A DNA stretch of 64,000 nucleotides from an uncultured Flavobacteriaceae bacterium (GCA_947487895.1 CANKYF010000002.1:310001-374000); one strand, 5' to 3'; counted from the stretch's first letter, positions 16,819 through 26,876 are shown. Translations and numbers: made by a program. Notes: generated by a model not told the origin, from the sequence alone.

Positions 16819-18126
16819 ATGGACAATTTAGACGCAGCCAGACTGCAAATGGCATTTACCCTTATTTTCCACATTGTATTTGCTTGTATTGGTATGGTAA
16901 TGCCTTTTTTTATGGTAGTTGCTCACAAAAAATGGCTCAATACTAAAAACCCAATTTATTTAACACTTACTAAATCTTGGCAAAAAGGTGTTGCTATCTT
17001 TTTTGTAACTGGAGCTGTTTCTGGAACCGCTTTATCTTTTGAATTAGGTTTGTTATGGCCAGAATTCATGAAACATGCTGGACCAATAATTGGTATGCCC
17101 TTTTCTTTAGAAGGAGCCGCCTTTTTTGTTGAAGCAATTGCCCTAGGTTTTTATTTATACGGATGGAAAAAACTTCCAGAAAAATTCCATTGGTTTACTG
17201 GGGTTATTGTAGGTATTGCTGGTGTAGCTTCAGGTATTTTAGTAGTATCAGCCAATGGCTGGATGAATGCACCTTCTGGGTTTGATTATATAAACGGAGA
17301 ATTCACAAATATAGACCCAATTAAGGCATTACTAAACCCTGGGTGGTTCACACAAGCCCTACACATGACATTAGCTGCTTTTACAGCAACTGGCTTTGCT
17401 GTAGCTGGTATTCATGCTTATCAAATCTATAAAAAGCGTCGTGTAGAACTTCATACCAAGGCCTTTAAAATAGCCATAACTTTTGGTGCTATTGCTGCTA
17501 TTCTACAACCATTAAGCGGTGATTTATCTGCTAAAGATATTGCCAAAAGACAACCTGTTAAATTAGCTGCTATGGAAGCTCATTATCATACCACTAAAGG
17601 AGCCCCTTTGTATATAGGTGGTATTGTTGATAATGAAAAAAAGGAAGTATCATATAAAATTGAAATACCAAAAGCACTGTCTTTTTTAGCTTTTGGAGAT
17701 TTTGATGCCGAAGTAAAAGGCTTAAACGATTTTCCTGATGATGTAAAACCCAAAAACATAGCCTTAGTACATTATGCATTTCAAACCATGGTTGGTTTAG
17801 GAACACTACTTATGTTAGCAGGTATTTTATTTTTTATTAGTTTGAAGAAAAAAGCTTGGTTACAAAAAAAACGCTATTGGTTGTTCTTCTTTTTACTGGC
17901 GCCATTAGGGTTTTTAGCACTAGAAGCCGGTTGGATAGTTACCGAAGTAGGCAGGCAACCTTGGATCATTCATAATGTCATGAAAACCAAAGATGCCGTG
18001 ACACCAGTTCCTGGAATTATTTATAGTTTTTACATGTACGTTATTTTATACAGCTTACTAACAATGGCAGTAACTTGGTTAATGCTAAGGCAAATAAAGT
18101 TTTTAAATAACTCTGAAATTAATTAA
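16819..18126 (+). CDS. cydA: Cytochrome bd ubiquinol oxidase subunit I
   Basis: 435 residues, multi-span. Landmarks are the N-terminal AFTLIFHIVFACIGMVMPFF (a conserved heme-ligand His in HIVFA), GAVSGTALSFELGLLWPEFM with conserved Glu, GMPFSLEGAAFF, the quinol-site TxxQP-like LQPLSGD, and EAGWIVTEVGRQPW. These bind hemes b558, b595 and d in the bd-type quinol oxidase, which reduces O2 with high affinity. The region between LQPLSGD and the C-terminal spans is short, as in bd oxidases lacking the long Q-loop. cydB follows after one base, so the two are one operon. Confidence 0.94.
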   Translation: MDNLDAARLQMAFTLIFHIVFACIGMVMPFFMVVAHKKWLNTKNPIYLTLTKSWQKGVAIFFVTGAVSGTALSFELGLLWPEFMKHAGPIIGMPFSLEGAAFFVEAIALGFYLYGWKKLPEKFHWFTGVIVGIAGVASGILVVSANGWMNAPSGFDYINGEFTNIDPIKALLNPGWFTQALHMTLAAFTATGFAVAGIHAYQIYKKRRVELHTKAFKIAITFGAIAAILQPLSGDLSAKDIAKRQPVKLAAMEAHYHTTKGAPLYIGGIVDNEKKEVSYKIEIPKALSFLAFGDFDAEVKGLNDFPDDVKPKNIALVHYAFQTMVGLGTLLMLAGILFFISLKKKAWLQKKRYWLFFFLLAPLGFLALEAGWIVTEVGRQPWIIHNVMKTKDAVTPVPGIIYSFYMYVILYSLLTMAVTWLMLRQIKFLNNSEIN

Positions 18127-18127
18127 T

Positions 18128-19147
18128 ATGTTGTACGTTGTATTATTCTTTTTAGCATTTTCTTTACTATTATACATATTGCTAGCTGGAGCCGATTTTG
18201 GAGCAGGTATCATTGAGCTATTTTCTTCTAAACAAAATAGAACCGTTACTAAGAAAACTGTATACAGAGTTATCGGTCCTGTTTGGGAAGCCAATCATAT
18301 CTGGATCATTATAGTTGTAGTAATACTTTGGGTAGGATTTCCTAACTTCTATAATATTATTGTGGTGTATTTACACATTCCTTTGACTCTTATTTTATTA
18401 GGAATCACACTTAGAGGTGTTGCCTTTGTTTTTAGACATTATGATGCTTACAAAGACAAAACACAATTACTATATGATTGGATGTTTAGAGTTTCAAGTC
18501 TTGTCACTCCTATTTTTTTGGGGATCACTTTTAGCGGATTAATTTCTGGTGATATCATAATAACTGACAATTTAGAATCAACCAATTTTTATGAAGCTTA
18601 TATAAATCCGTGGTTAAATGTATTCTCATTATCCATAGGCTGCTTTTTTACAGGTATATGTGCTTTTTTAGCAAGTATTATGTTAATTGGTGAAGCTGAT
18701 ACAAATGAACGTAAGGTATATGTAAAAAAAGCTAGGATAGCTACTATTACGGTTATAACTCTTGGATTTATCGTATTGTGTATAGGGTATTTTGAAGAAA
18801 GAGTATTTATTTCAAATTTTATAAAAAACCCATATAGTTTAACTTTAATAGGATTTTCAGCACTAATCATTTTTCCTCTTTTAAGAAGTATAAAAAATCA
18901 AAGTAGAATTAAAACCAGAACGTTAGCTGGTATTCAAGTAGTGTTAATTCTACTCGCAGCTTGCGTGTCGTTATTTCCTGATTTGATTATAACCTCAAAC
19001 GGCTCTATTAGTATTTTAAATACTGTTGCTACCAAAGAAGTGATAAAAACTCTAGGAATAGCTCTTATAATTGGAGGAGCGATCATTCTCCCAGGGTTAT
19101 TTCATTTGTTGAAATCTTTTAAAATGATAAAGCTTTTGGAGCGTTAA
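18128..19147 (+). CDS. cydB: Cytochrome bd ubiquinol oxidase subunit II
   Basis: 339 residues with eight or nine hydrophobic helices. The N-terminal LLAGADFGAGIIELF and FRVIGPVWEANHIWI-like text (here YRVIGPVWEANHIWIIIV) are CydB hallmarks. It dimerises with CydA and completes the bd oxidase. The start codon lies 1 base after the cydA stop. No cydX-like small gene is seen after it; sppA follows convergently. Confidence 0.93.
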   Translation: MLYVVLFFLAFSLLLYILLAGADFGAGIIELFSSKQNRTVTKKTVYRVIGPVWEANHIWIIIVVVILWVGFPNFYNIIVVYLHIPLTLILLGITLRGVAFVFRHYDAYKDKTQLLYDWMFRVSSLVTPIFLGITFSGLISGDIIITDNLESTNFYEAYINPWLNVFSLSIGCFFTGICAFLASIMLIGEADTNERKVYVKKARIATITVITLGFIVLCIGYFEERVFISNFIKNPYSLTLIGFSALIIFPLLRSIKNQSRIKTRTLAGIQVVLILLAACVSLFPDLIITSNGSISILNTVATKEVIKTLGIALIIGGAIILPGLFHLLKSFKMIKLLER

Positions 19148-19160
19148 GAAAATAAAACCA

Positions 19161-19175
19161 CAACTCGATGAGTTG
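19161..19175 (-). terminator. Probable sppA terminator
   Basis: Stem CAACTC / GAGTTG with a 3-base loop, 13 bases past the sppA stop. On the minus strand it is followed by TGGTTTTATTTTC. The same CAACTC/GAGTTG stem forms the cores of hairpins at 21145 and 21665. Confidence 0.55.
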
Positions 19176-19187
19176 CTCTCCATGCAT

Positions 19188-20951
19188 TTATTTAATATCA
19201 CTACTAAAAGGAAATAACAATTGAATTCCTTTTTTTTGAGATAAACGCTTTACCTCCTTGATTAACTTATAGTTTTCTGCACCAAGTTCTTCAATAATAA
19301 TTTGCTCTTTGGCTTTGGCTAGTCCAAATGATTGCAACATTTCATCTAAATCCTTTTCAAAAATGGGATACTCTTTTATTTTATAATCTTCTATTTCAGC
19401 AGCTTGAACAGCATGTTCTATTGCTGTATCCAAACCTCCTAATTCATCTACTAGACCTATTTCTAAAGCATGATTTCCCGTCCATACACGTCCCTGAGCT
19501 ATTTCTTCTACTTGATTTAATGTTAAATTTCTACCATCTGATACACGTTTGGTAAACAGATTATAAACATCAATAATCCCTTCTTTGATATATTTGTGTT
19601 GATTCTTGTTTAAAGGCTCAAATACACTGTAAGTTACTGCGTTTGTATTTGTTATAACCTGCTCTGCATTAACTCCTATATTATCTGCTAAGTTTTTAAA
19701 ATTTGGTAAAGCACCAAATACTCCAATACTACCTGTTATTGTTGTAGGTTCTGCTATAATTTTATCCGCATTAGCAGCAATATAATAGCCTCCTGAAGCA
19801 GCTAAATCTCCCATAGATACTATTACAGGTTTTACTTTTTTAGTTAATTCAATTTCTCTCCAGATTAGTTCACTTGCTAAAGCTGAGCCTCCTGGAGAAT
19901 TAACTCTAATTACAATAGCTTTAACTTTATCGTCTTCTCTTGCTTTTTTAATAGATGTATTCATTGTAATATGCCCAACAATACCTTGCTCACCTTCACC
20001 ATAAATAATATCGCCTTCAGCATAAATAACAGCTATTTTATTTTGACTAGATTTTGCTTTTAGTTTTGGTGCTACATATTCGGCATAATCTTTAATAGCA
20101 ATTGTTTTTAAATCTTTATCCATTGATATTCCTAGAGCATATTTTAAGCCATTAATATACTCATCATGATACGCTATTTTATCTACTAGTTTAGAGGAAA
20201 TAGCTAACTCTGGTGTTCTTGCTAATAAACTATCTGCAATTACATCTAATTGTTCTACTGATATGTTTCTGGATTCAGATACCTCCTTTTTCATTTCAGA
20301 CCAAAGTTCATTTAAATATACCGAAATCTGTTCTCGGTTATTATCACTCATTTTATCTTCTAAATAAGGCTCTACCGCACTTTTATATTTACCATGGCGT
20401 ACCACTTCCATTTTTATCCCTGATTTTTCCTGAAAATCTTTAAAATATAAACGTTCGGTATACAATCCTTTAAATTCCATCATTCCAACAGGATTAATAT
20501 AAATAGTATCAGCAAGAGAACTTAAATAATAATCCTTCTGTGTAAATATATCTGCATATGCCACAATAAATTTACCTGAATCTTTAAAATTAAGTAGCGC
20601 ATCTCTCAATGTTTTGGTTTGAGTAATTCCAGCTACAATAAAATTATTATCAATTGAAATTCCTTTTATTTTATCATCTGTTTTAGCATAATTAATAGCA
20701 TCAACTAAATTGAATAATCCATCTTTTGTATGTTCATTTAAAAAAGGGTATTCTTTATAAATGGTTTGTCCTGCATAATCATTAATTGGAAAATCTAATT
20801 CTAATTCTAAAATTGAATTTTGTTTTACTTGGACAACATCTTTAGATGAACCACCAAATAACATCCCTAATACAACTAACGCTAAAAAGCACAGTATAAA
20901 AAATACAAAAATCCCAATAACCGTTGATAATACTCTTTTTATAAAACTCAT
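19188..20951 (-). CDS. sppA: Signal peptide peptidase SppA, 67-kDa type
   Basis: 587 residues, the length of the double-domain SppA. An N-terminal membrane anchor spans about residues 8-33. Two peptidase S49 domains follow; the C-terminal one carries VRVNSPGGSALASELIWREI and GDLAASGGYYIAANAD (given in part), where the Ser of ASGGYY is the nucleophile; the general-base Lys comes from the N-terminal domain (around HGKYKSAVEP). SppA degrades signal peptides left in the inner membrane. It lies alone on the minus strand, convergent with cydB. Confidence 0.93.
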   Translation of the reverse strand: MSFIKRVLSTVIGIFVFFILCFLALVVLGMLFGGSSKDVVQVKQNSILELELDFPINDYAGQTIYKEYPFLNEHTKDGLFNLVDAINYAKTDDKIKGISIDNNFIVAGITQTKTLRDALLNFKDSGKFIVAYADIFTQKDYYLSSLADTIYINPVGMMEFKGLYTERLYFKDFQEKSGIKMEVVRHGKYKSAVEPYLEDKMSDNNREQISVYLNELWSEMKKEVSESRNISVEQLDVIADSLLARTPELAISSKLVDKIAYHDEYINGLKYALGISMDKDLKTIAIKDYAEYVAPKLKAKSSQNKIAVIYAEGDIIYGEGEQGIVGHITMNTSIKKAREDDKVKAIVIRVNSPGGSALASELIWREIELTKKVKPVIVSMGDLAASGGYYIAANADKIIAEPTTITGSIGVFGALPNFKNLADNIGVNAEQVITNTNAVTYSVFEPLNKNQHKYIKEGIIDVYNLFTKRVSDGRNLTLNQVEEIAQGRVWTGNHALEIGLVDELGGLDTAIEHAVQAAEIEDYKIKEYPIFEKDLDEMLQSFGLAKAKEQIIIEELGAENYKLIKEVKRLSQKKGIQLLFPFSSDIK

Positions 20952-21128
20952 TGTTTTTACCTTATTTTTATGTCTTTTAAAGATTGTTATATTGACTACA
21001 ATCTTTAATTATTTTTGTAGTAATTTTTACAAATCTAGCAATTCTATTACTAAATAATCTTATAGTTTTTACAACTTTATTTTCTTTTTAAAAGAATTAT
21101 AAACAAATAGAATAATTTACATTCAAGC

Positions 21129-21184
21129 AAAAACATAAAAAACAAAACCGCAACTCAAACGAGTTACGGTTTCTTATGTTTTTA
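21129..21184 (-). terminator. Terminator after ytxH-like gene
   Basis: Core stem AAACCGCAACTC / GAGTTACGGTTT at 21145-21172 (11 of 12 pairs match), extended by outer arms AAAAACATAA and TTATGTTTTT. It lies 17 bases past the YtxH gene stop and gives T-runs on both strands. Confidence 0.75.
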
Positions 21185-21201
21185 TTATTTTAAACTTAAC
21201 T

Positions 21202-21525
21202 TTAACTAGTTTGCTGTAATGTTTTATTTTTCTCTTTAAGTATTGCCAACTGCTTTTCTAAAAACGTAATAGCTTTTTCAGTTGTATAACTTGTTTTAGA
21301 AGCAAAGTCTTTTAAATCTTCTTTGAACTTGTCTTTACCTGACTGTGCTGTTTTAGACAAATCTTCTTTAACTTCGGTAAAGTCTTCAGTAATCTGATCT
21401 TTTATTTTTAAACCCTCTTTTTTAAGCTTATCTCTGGTTGTTTTACCTTTTTCTGGCGCTAATAAAACACCTATTCCTGCTCCAACTAGCAATCCTAAAG
21501 CTAATGTTCCTTTATTAATAATCAT
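21202..21525 (-). CDS. YtxH domain-containing protein
   Basis: 107 residues. The N-terminal hydrophobic helix LALGLLVGAGIGVLLAPEKG followed by KTTRDKLKK is the YtxH motif. The rest is a charged amphipathic helix (residues ~30-100), suggesting a membrane-anchored coiled coil. YtxH proteins are general-stress proteins of unknown mechanism. It is on the same strand as and downstream of dnaK, but a strong terminator lies between them. Confidence 0.88.
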   Translation of the reverse strand: MIINKGTLALGLLVGAGIGVLLAPEKGKTTRDKLKKEGLKIKDQITEDFTEVKEDLSKTAQSGKDKFKEDLKDFASKTSYTTEKAITFLEKQLAILKEKNKTLQQTS

Positions 21526-21664
21526 TTCTTTTTCTTTTTTAATATTAAACTTGTTTACTTATATGTAGCAAAAACTACTATTATGTTACAAACAAATTCA
21601 ATGCCAGACATTTATATAAGTCAACTAAATTAATACTTCTTAAAAAAAGAAAACACTTTAAACA

Positions 21665-21694
21665 AAAAACGCAACTCAAATGAGTTGCGTTTTT
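21665..21694 (-). terminator. Strong terminator downstream of dnaK
   Basis: Perfect 14-bp stem AAAAACGCAACTCA / TGAGTTGCGTTTTT with a 2-base loop. It lies about 110 bases past the dnaK stop; the interval holds a dispersed repeat (21718-21760, CGACAAGCTCAGTGTGACACTC, shown in part as GACAAGCTCAGTGTGACA). Confidence 0.85.
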
Positions 21695-21717
21695 TATACT
21701 TCTAGCATTTATAGATG

Positions 21718-21760
21718 CTTCGACTTCGTACTTCGACAAGCTCAGTGTGACACTCAGTAT
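21718..21760. repeat. Dispersed TTCGAC/CTCAGTGTGAC repeat
   Basis: Contains two TTCGAC units followed by AAGCTCAGTGTGACACTCAG. Partial copies occur at 143-176 (TTCGAC...CACTCAGTG) and 23938-23970 (CGACAAGCTCAGTGTAGCAC). It lies in the 3-prime flank of dnaK and does not code. Confidence 0.5.
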
Positions 21761-21805
21761 AAGTGATTCACACAATATTGAACAAGTTCAACATTGGTTC
21801 TCTAC

Positions 21806-23713
21806 TTACTTTACTTCTTCGAAATCTACGTCTTCAACGTCGTTTCCTTCACTAGCTCCACCTGCAGATGCATCTGGTCCTGGTTGTTCACCACCAGCTT
21901 GTTGTGCTTCAGCTTGTGCTTTGTACATTTCCTCACTAGCTATTTTCCAAGCTTCATTTATTTTTTCTAAAGCAGGCTCAATAACAGCTACATCTTTAGT
22001 TTCATAAGCTTTCTTTAACTCTTCTAAAGCCTCTTGAATTGGTTGTTTCTTATCATCAGATAATTTATCACCAAATTCTTCTAATTGCTTCTCCGTTTGG
22101 AAAATCATAGAATCAGCTTCATTTAATTTCTTAGCAGACTCAGCAGCTTGTGCATCAGCTTCAGCATTCGCTTCAGCATCCGCTTTCATTTTTTGAATTT
22201 CCTCTTCAGTTAATCCAGAAGATGCTTCAATTCTAATATCTTGTTTTTTACCAGTCGCTTTATCTTCAGCAGATACTTTAATAATACCATTGGCATCAAT
22301 ATCAAACGTTACTTCAATTTGTGGCGTACCACGTCTTGCTGGTGGAATACCATCTAAGTGGAAACGTCCAATTGTTTTGTTATCTGCAGCCATTGGTCTT
22401 TCACCTTGTAATACGTGAATTTCCACTGAAGGCTGATTATCTGCCGCTGTAGAGAATACTTGAGATTTTTTAGTAGGAATGGTAGTATTTGCTTCAATTA
22501 ATTTAGTAAACACATTACCCATTGTTTCAATACCTAAAGATAATGGTGTTACATCTAAAAGTAATACATCCTTAACATCTCCAGTTAATACACCACCTTG
22601 AATACCAGCACCTAAAGATACTACCTCGTCTGGATTCACACCTTTACTTGGCGCTTTTCCAAAGAAATCTTGAACTGCTTTTTGTACCGCAGGAATACGT
22701 GTAGAACCACCTACTAAAATAACTTCATCAATATCACTTTTACTTAATCCAGCTGCTTTTAAAGCTGATGCACATGGCTCAATAGTACGTTTTACTAAAT
22801 CGTCAATTAATTGCTCAAATTTAGAACGTGTTAACGTACGTACCAAGTGCTTAGGTCCGCTAGCAGTAGCTGTTATATAAGGTAAGTTAATCTCTGTTTG
22901 CTCAGAAGATGATAATTCAATCTTAGCTTTTTCAGCAGCCTCTTTTAAACGTTGCAAAGACATTGGGTCTTGACGTAAGTCCATAGACTCTTCAGCTTTA
23001 AACTCTTCTGCTAACCAGTTAATAATTTTATCATCAACATCATCTCCACCTAAGTGAGTGTCACCATCTGTAGATAATACTTCAAATACACCATCTCCTA
23101 ATTCTAAAATAGAAACGTCATGTGTACCACCACCAAAATCAAAAACTACAATCTTTTGGTCAGTTCCTTTTTTATCTAAACCATAAGCTAATGCCGCAGC
23201 AGTAGGCTCATTAATGATTCTTTCTACTTTTAAACCAGCAATTTCACCAGCTTCTTTAGTTGCTTGACGTTGCGAATCGTTAAAATAAGCAGGCACAGTA
23301 ATTACCGCTCTACTTACGTCTTGCCCTAAGTAATCTTCGGCAGTTTTCTTCATTTTTTGAAGAATCATTGCACTTAATTCTTGTGGCGTGTATAAACGAC
23401 CATCAATATCAACTCTAGGTGTATCATTATCACCTTTTACAACTTTATAAGGTACGCGTTCTGCTTCGTTTTTAGATTCAGAATATTTATTACCCATAAA
23501 ACGTTTAATAGAATAAACTGTTTTAGTAGGGTTTGTTACCGCTTGTCTTTTTGCAGGATCACCAACTTTAATTTCTCCTCCTTCAACAAATGCAATTACA
23601 GATGGTGTAGTACGTTTACCCTCTGCATTTGGGATTACTACAGGATCATTCCCTTCCATCACAGAAACACAAGAGTTGGTTGTTCCTAAATCAATTCCAA
23701 TAATTTTACTCAT
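21806..23713 (-). CDS. dnaK: Chaperone DnaK (Hsp70)
   Basis: 635 residues, full length. The nucleotide-binding domain begins [18 protein letters not shown] and carries [40 protein letters not shown] and [12 protein letters not shown] (each quoted in part); the substrate domain follows from about residue 390 with [13 protein letters not shown]. The C-terminus is the usual Gly/Ala/Glu linker ending EDVDFEEVK. It folds client proteins with DnaJ and GrpE, neither of which is adjacent. Upstream DNA has a stress-type promoter candidate (23763-23803). Confidence 0.97.
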   Translation of the reverse strand: MSKIIGIDLGTTNSCVSVMEGNDPVVIPNAEGKRTTPSVIAFVEGGEIKVGDPAKRQAVTNPTKTVYSIKRFMGNKYSESKNEAERVPYKVVKGDNDTPRVDIDGRLYTPQELSAMILQKMKKTAEDYLGQDVSRAVITVPAYFNDSQRQATKEAGEIAGLKVERIINEPTAAALAYGLDKKGTDQKIVVFDFGGGTHDVSILELGDGVFEVLSTDGDTHLGGDDVDDKIINWLAEEFKAEESMDLRQDPMSLQRLKEAAEKAKIELSSSEQTEINLPYITATASGPKHLVRTLTRSKFEQLIDDLVKRTIEPCASALKAAGLSKSDIDEVILVGGSTRIPAVQKAVQDFFGKAPSKGVNPDEVVSLGAGIQGGVLTGDVKDVLLLDVTPLSLGIETMGNVFTKLIEANTTIPTKKSQVFSTAADNQPSVEIHVLQGERPMAADNKTIGRFHLDGIPPARRGTPQIEVTFDIDANGIIKVSAEDKATGKKQDIRIEASSGLTEEEIQKMKADAEANAEADAQAAESAKKLNEADSMIFQTEKQLEEFGDKLSDDKKQPIQEALEELKKAYETKDVAVIEPALEKINEAWKIASEEMYKAQAEAQQAGGEQPGPDASAGGASEGNDVEDVDFEEVK

Positions 23714-23762
23714 AATATATTTTACTATTTATAATGTTCTTTTTTAAACTCGGTTTGTATTA

Positions 23763-23803
23763 GTCAATCTTTATGCCAACAGAAAAAGTATGACACAGTG
23801 TCA
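23763..23803 (-). promoter_or_regulatory. dnaK upstream: sigma-54-like element and TGACAC palindrome
   Basis: On the minus strand TTGGCATAAAGATTGAC lies about 50-66 bases upstream of dnaK; it has GG-N10-GA, close to the sigma-54 -24/-12 form GG-N10-GC. Just upstream is the inverted repeat TGACAC-A-GTGTCA (23791-23803). The pairing suggests a regulated heat-stress promoter. The -12 mismatch leaves doubt. Confidence 0.4.
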
Positions 23804-24107
23804 GCTATTAGTCTCAGTAGGCAGTAGCAGTGGGCAGTATTACAGGAATTTCATGAGTTAGATATACTTTCTGTCATTTCTGGTGTCACTCTTAAACATT
23901 ACATCATGAGACGTTAGGCGTTCCATAATATTGTGGTTTCGAGAGCACTACGACAAGCTCAGTGTAGCACTTCAACCACCATATTATGTCGGTCTTTCAC
24001 TACTCAATATTTTGCTAAGGCAAAATGATTTCAAACATGCCGTTCAATCCCTAACGCAAAGCATCAAAATATATTAAAAAGGTAATAATACATTAACACA
24101 AACAATT

Positions 24108-24115
24108 TATATTTG
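24108..24115 (+). promoter_or_regulatory. sdaA promoter -7 box
   Basis: TATATTTG matches the Bacteroidota -7 consensus TAnnTTTG exactly. Transcription would start near 24122, so the in-frame TTG at 24113 cannot be the start codon and the ATG at 24140 is preferred. Confidence 0.6.
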
Positions 24116-24139
24116 CCTCACTATAACGTTTTCGCAATT

Positions 24140-25561
24140 ATGGAATGTATCTCTGTTTTTGATATGCTTAAAATAGGTATTGGACCTTCAAGTTCTCATA
24201 CTTTAGGCCCTTGGCGCGCAGCAGAACAATGGATTAAAAAACTTAAAAGCACCCATAAATTTCATCTAGTTGAAAAAGTAACTGTTAACCTTTACGGTTC
24301 TTTGTCCTTAACAGGAAAAGGACACGCTACAGATTATGCCATTATGTTAGGATTGAGCGGAGAAAATCCTGAGACTATTCCGCCAGAAAATATCAAAGAT
24401 ATTGTCAATACTATAAACAGTAATAAAACCCTTGTTTTTGGAGGAGAACAACCACTCTCCTTTAACCCAGAAACAGATATTATTTTCAATAAAGAGTTTT
24501 TACCCTTTCATGCCAATGGTATGAGTTTTACAGCTCATATTTCTGGAAAAAAATACACTAAAAAATATTATTCTATTGGTGGCGGCTTTGTGGTGAAGAA
24601 GAAACTTAAAAGTTCTAAGAGAAAATTTGAAATAAAATGCACCTTCCCCTATCCTGTTGATAAAGGCACTGAACTTTTAGAATTCTGTAAAATACTCAAC
24701 AAACCCATTTCTGAAGTTGTTTTAGAAAACGAAACATCTATTAATTCTGAAGCTCATATAAATTCTGAATTAAAGCGCATTTGGGATACCATGCTGGAGT
24801 GCATGTACATTGGTTGCCATACAGAAGGCACCCTTCCTGGCGGTTTAAATGTAAGACGTAGGGCTTTTGATATGCATAAAAAGTTGGTGGGCAATAAATT
24901 GTATTCTAACCCTGTGGAATGGGTATATTCCATTAGAGACACAGAAGTTAAGTTCCGTCAAATTATAAAATGGGTAAGCTGTTTTGCTTTAGCTGTAAAC
25001 GAAGTGAATGCCTCTCTTGGTAGAGTGGTCACCGCCCCCACAAATGGTAGTGCAGGTGTTATTCCTGCAGTATTAATGTATTATCTGGTTATTGAAAACC
25101 ATGATGGCAATTTTGAAGACGTTAAAAAATTCCTATTAGTAGCTGGAGAAATTGGCAGCATCTTTAAAAAAGGCGCTACCATTAGCGCTGCTATGGGAGG
25201 CTGTCAAGCTGAAATAGGTGTATCATCAGCCATGGCTGCAGGAGCACTTTGCGAATTATTAGGAGGCTCACCAGAGCAAGTATTAATAGCTGCTGAAATT
25301 GCCATGGAACATCACTTAGGCTTAACCTGTGATCCCATAGGCGGCTTAGTCCAAGTACCTTGTATTGAACGCAATGCTATGGGGGCTATAAAAGCCATTA
25401 ATGCTGCTGAATTAGCTTTAGATACCAACCCTGAAAATACTAAAGTGCCTTTAGACAAAGTAGTATCTACCATGTGGGAAACCGCAAAAGACATGAACAC
25501 CAAATACAAAGAAACCAGTGAAGGTGGTTTAGCTGTAGGTGTGCACTTGAGTGATTGTTAG
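24140..25561 (+). CDS. sdaA: L-serine ammonia-lyase, iron-sulfur type
   Basis: 473 residues from ATG 24140 ([24 protein letters not shown]), a single-chain SdaA. The N-terminal domain carries the IGPSSSHT substrate motif. The catalytic domain has [26 protein letters not shown]-like text (here [16 protein letters not shown]) and [19 protein letters not shown], whose Cys residues bind the 4Fe-4S cluster. It converts L-serine to pyruvate and ammonia. The gene is isolated; the downstream region has no terminator I can identify. Confidence 0.94.
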   Translation: MECISVFDMLKIGIGPSSSHTLGPWRAAEQWIKKLKSTHKFHLVEKVTVNLYGSLSLTGKGHATDYAIMLGLSGENPETIPPENIKDIVNTINSNKTLVFGGEQPLSFNPETDIIFNKEFLPFHANGMSFTAHISGKKYTKKYYSIGGGFVVKKKLKSSKRKFEIKCTFPYPVDKGTELLEFCKILNKPISEVVLENETSINSEAHINSELKRIWDTMLECMYIGCHTEGTLPGGLNVRRRAFDMHKKLVGNKLYSNPVEWVYSIRDTEVKFRQIIKWVSCFALAVNEVNASLGRVVTAPTNGSAGVIPAVLMYYLVIENHDGNFEDVKKFLLVAGEIGSIFKKGATISAAMGGCQAEIGVSSAMAAGALCELLGGSPEQVLIAAEIAMEHHLGLTCDPIGGLVQVPCIERNAMGAIKAINAAELALDTNPENTKVPLDKVVSTMWETAKDMNTKYKETSEGGLAVGVHLSDC

Positions 25562-25940
25562 GTTTTTTTTTGTTCAGGTCGTTGAACGGAGTCAAAACGA
25601 ACTCAATATTCTACAAAACATATTTTGGCGCTCTCTTACAAATCATTTGACTTTGTAGAAAATTTCAACTAATTTCGTTTAACAGTCGATATACTTCATT
25701 AAAATGGAAGTCTATCTTGGTATTGTCATTAATTCGCATATCAGAATAAATAATCTTTCTTTTTACAATAAAGTAATTCCTAGTCTGAAAATGAAAAAAA
25801 ACCTCCAATTACCATAAACAGTACATTGACAAATTAATGTCGTCCAAATGACGCAAAAAAAACGTAGCAATAACTAAACTTTGACGGCACATTAAAATAA
25901 CTTAAGCTATATATTTGAAAAAATTATCAATAACTTCTAA
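25562..25940. other. 379-base spacer upstream of XRE gene
   Basis: AT-rich. It holds a poly-T run just after the sdaA stop, a fragment GTTCAGGTCGTTGAACGGAGTC at about 25573 resembling the dispersed repeat family (given in part: GGTCGTTGAACGGAG), and the XRE gene promoter box at 25910. No gene or clear RNA is visible. Confidence 0.5.
25910..25917 (+). promoter_or_regulatory. Promoter -7 box of XRE gene
   Basis: TATATTTG, an exact TAnnTTTG match, 24 bases before the ATG at 25941. An upstream TTTG at 25880 is spaced 26 bases away, longer than usual. Confidence 0.5.
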
Positions 25941-26369
25941 ATGAGAAAAATAGAATTTTCTAATGCTGTTAAGAAAATTAGAATCGAAAAAGGCTTATCA
26001 CAAGAGGAGCTATCTGAAAAGTCTGAATTAAGCTTAAGAACAATTCAACGATTAGAAAATGGTAAAAGTGAACCACGTGGAGACACATTAAAAAGGTTGA
26101 CAAATGCTTTAGAATTACCTGCTAATTATTTTAATAATATTTTGTTTGAGAATAAAAGCAATAAAAAATCATTAAAAATTCCTTGGTTCATATTAGGTTT
26201 TCTAATTATCGGTGCTTCAGCTGGTTTTATTTTAAGTTTAGTTCTAGCTAGCACAGGAATTATACCCTATAATGAATTCAGTCTACCATTTGTTATTGCA
26301 ATTACATTATTCTTCGCTGGAATTGGTATTATAACTGGAAACATTATAGAAAAGAAATATGGAAAATAA
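25941..26369 (+). CDS. XRE-type HTH protein with two membrane helices
   Basis: 142 residues. The N-terminal ~65 residues are a Cro/CI-type helix-turn-helix (SQEELSEKSELSLRTIQRLENGKSEPRGDTL, shown in part). Two hydrophobic helices follow at about 82-106 and 112-134. So it is a membrane-tethered DNA-binding protein, a form frequent in Bacteroidota. Its targets and ligand are unknown. It opens an accessory stretch with a broken TlpA gene and a serine hydrolase. Confidence 0.8.
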   Translation: MRKIEFSNAVKKIRIEKGLSQEELSEKSELSLRTIQRLENGKSEPRGDTLKRLTNALELPANYFNNILFENKSNKKSLKIPWFILGFLIIGASAGFILSLVLASTGIIPYNEFSLPFVIAITLFFAGIGIITGNIIEKKYGK

Positions 26370-26405
26370 TCATCTTTTAGATTTAAAACACCAAAATTAT
26401 GACTA

Positions 26406-26741
26406 ATGAAATATATTAAGACTTTTGCTTTAATCTTTTTTTGTATCTCTTTTACATCTTGTAATCAAAAAAATAATCTATCTGCTGAAATTGTCGGACT
26501 TGGAAATGACACTATTTATATAGAAAGCTATAAAATTTCAAATGTTGAAGAAGCCCCTATTATGGACACTATTTATTCTAAAAATGGAAAGTTCTTCTAT
26601 AACTTACCAGTAAACGAAGCTATTATAAGTATAATAACGCCAAGAAAAGCTGAATATACTCGATTAGATAAAAGCCCATATAGACCACTCGAAAAATCAA
26701 TATTTCTGATATTAAAACCAGAAGATAAGATTTCAGTATAA
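26406..26741 (+). CDS. N-terminal fragment: DUF4369-like lipoprotein part
   Basis: 111 residues, lipobox SFTSCNQ with Cys at about residue 19, so a lipoprotein signal, followed by the DUF4369-type N-terminal region common in Bacteroidota TlpA-like thioredoxins (starts LSAEIVGLGNDTIYIESY). It stops at KPEDKISV where the full-length protein would continue. Lacks the redox domain and is probably non-functional on its own. Confidence 0.65.
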   Translation: MKYIKTFALIFFCISFTSCNQKNNLSAEIVGLGNDTIYIESYKISNVEEAPIMDTIYSKNGKFFYNLPVNEAIISIITPRKAEYTRLDKSPYRPLEKSIFLILKPEDKISV

Positions 26742-26876
26742 GGAAAGCTTGAAAAACTAAATCTTAAATATCAAGCAAAAGGCTCTTTTTTTAATGAAAC
26801 TTACAGTAACAATAGGAATGAATATACTAATTCGCAAATAAAAAAATCGGAAATTGAATTAGAAATAGACTCGTTA

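Larger units (their letters stand above)
23714..24139. other. 426-base divergent spacer with repeats
   Basis: Between dnaK (minus) and sdaA (plus). It holds the dnaK promoter candidate at 23763-23803, CAGT-rich repeat text at 23811-23838, a dispersed palindromic repeat at 23926-23985 (arms ATAATATTGTGG and CCACCATATTAT with GACAAGCTCAGTGT between), a small hairpin ATTTTGC-TAAG-GCAAAAT near 24010-24028, and the sdaA -7 box at 24108. No gene is seen. Confidence 0.6.

Noticed and set aside
21747-22007. Plus-strand frame opposite dnaK 3-prime end
   Set aside because: It is antisense to the Gly/Ala-rich C-terminus of DnaK, which explains its unusual Ser/Cys/Pro text.
26739-26741. Programmed recoding or selenocysteine at the TlpA stop
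   Set aside because: The stop is TAA, not TGA, and no hairpin or slip site adjoins it; a nonsense mutation is simpler.
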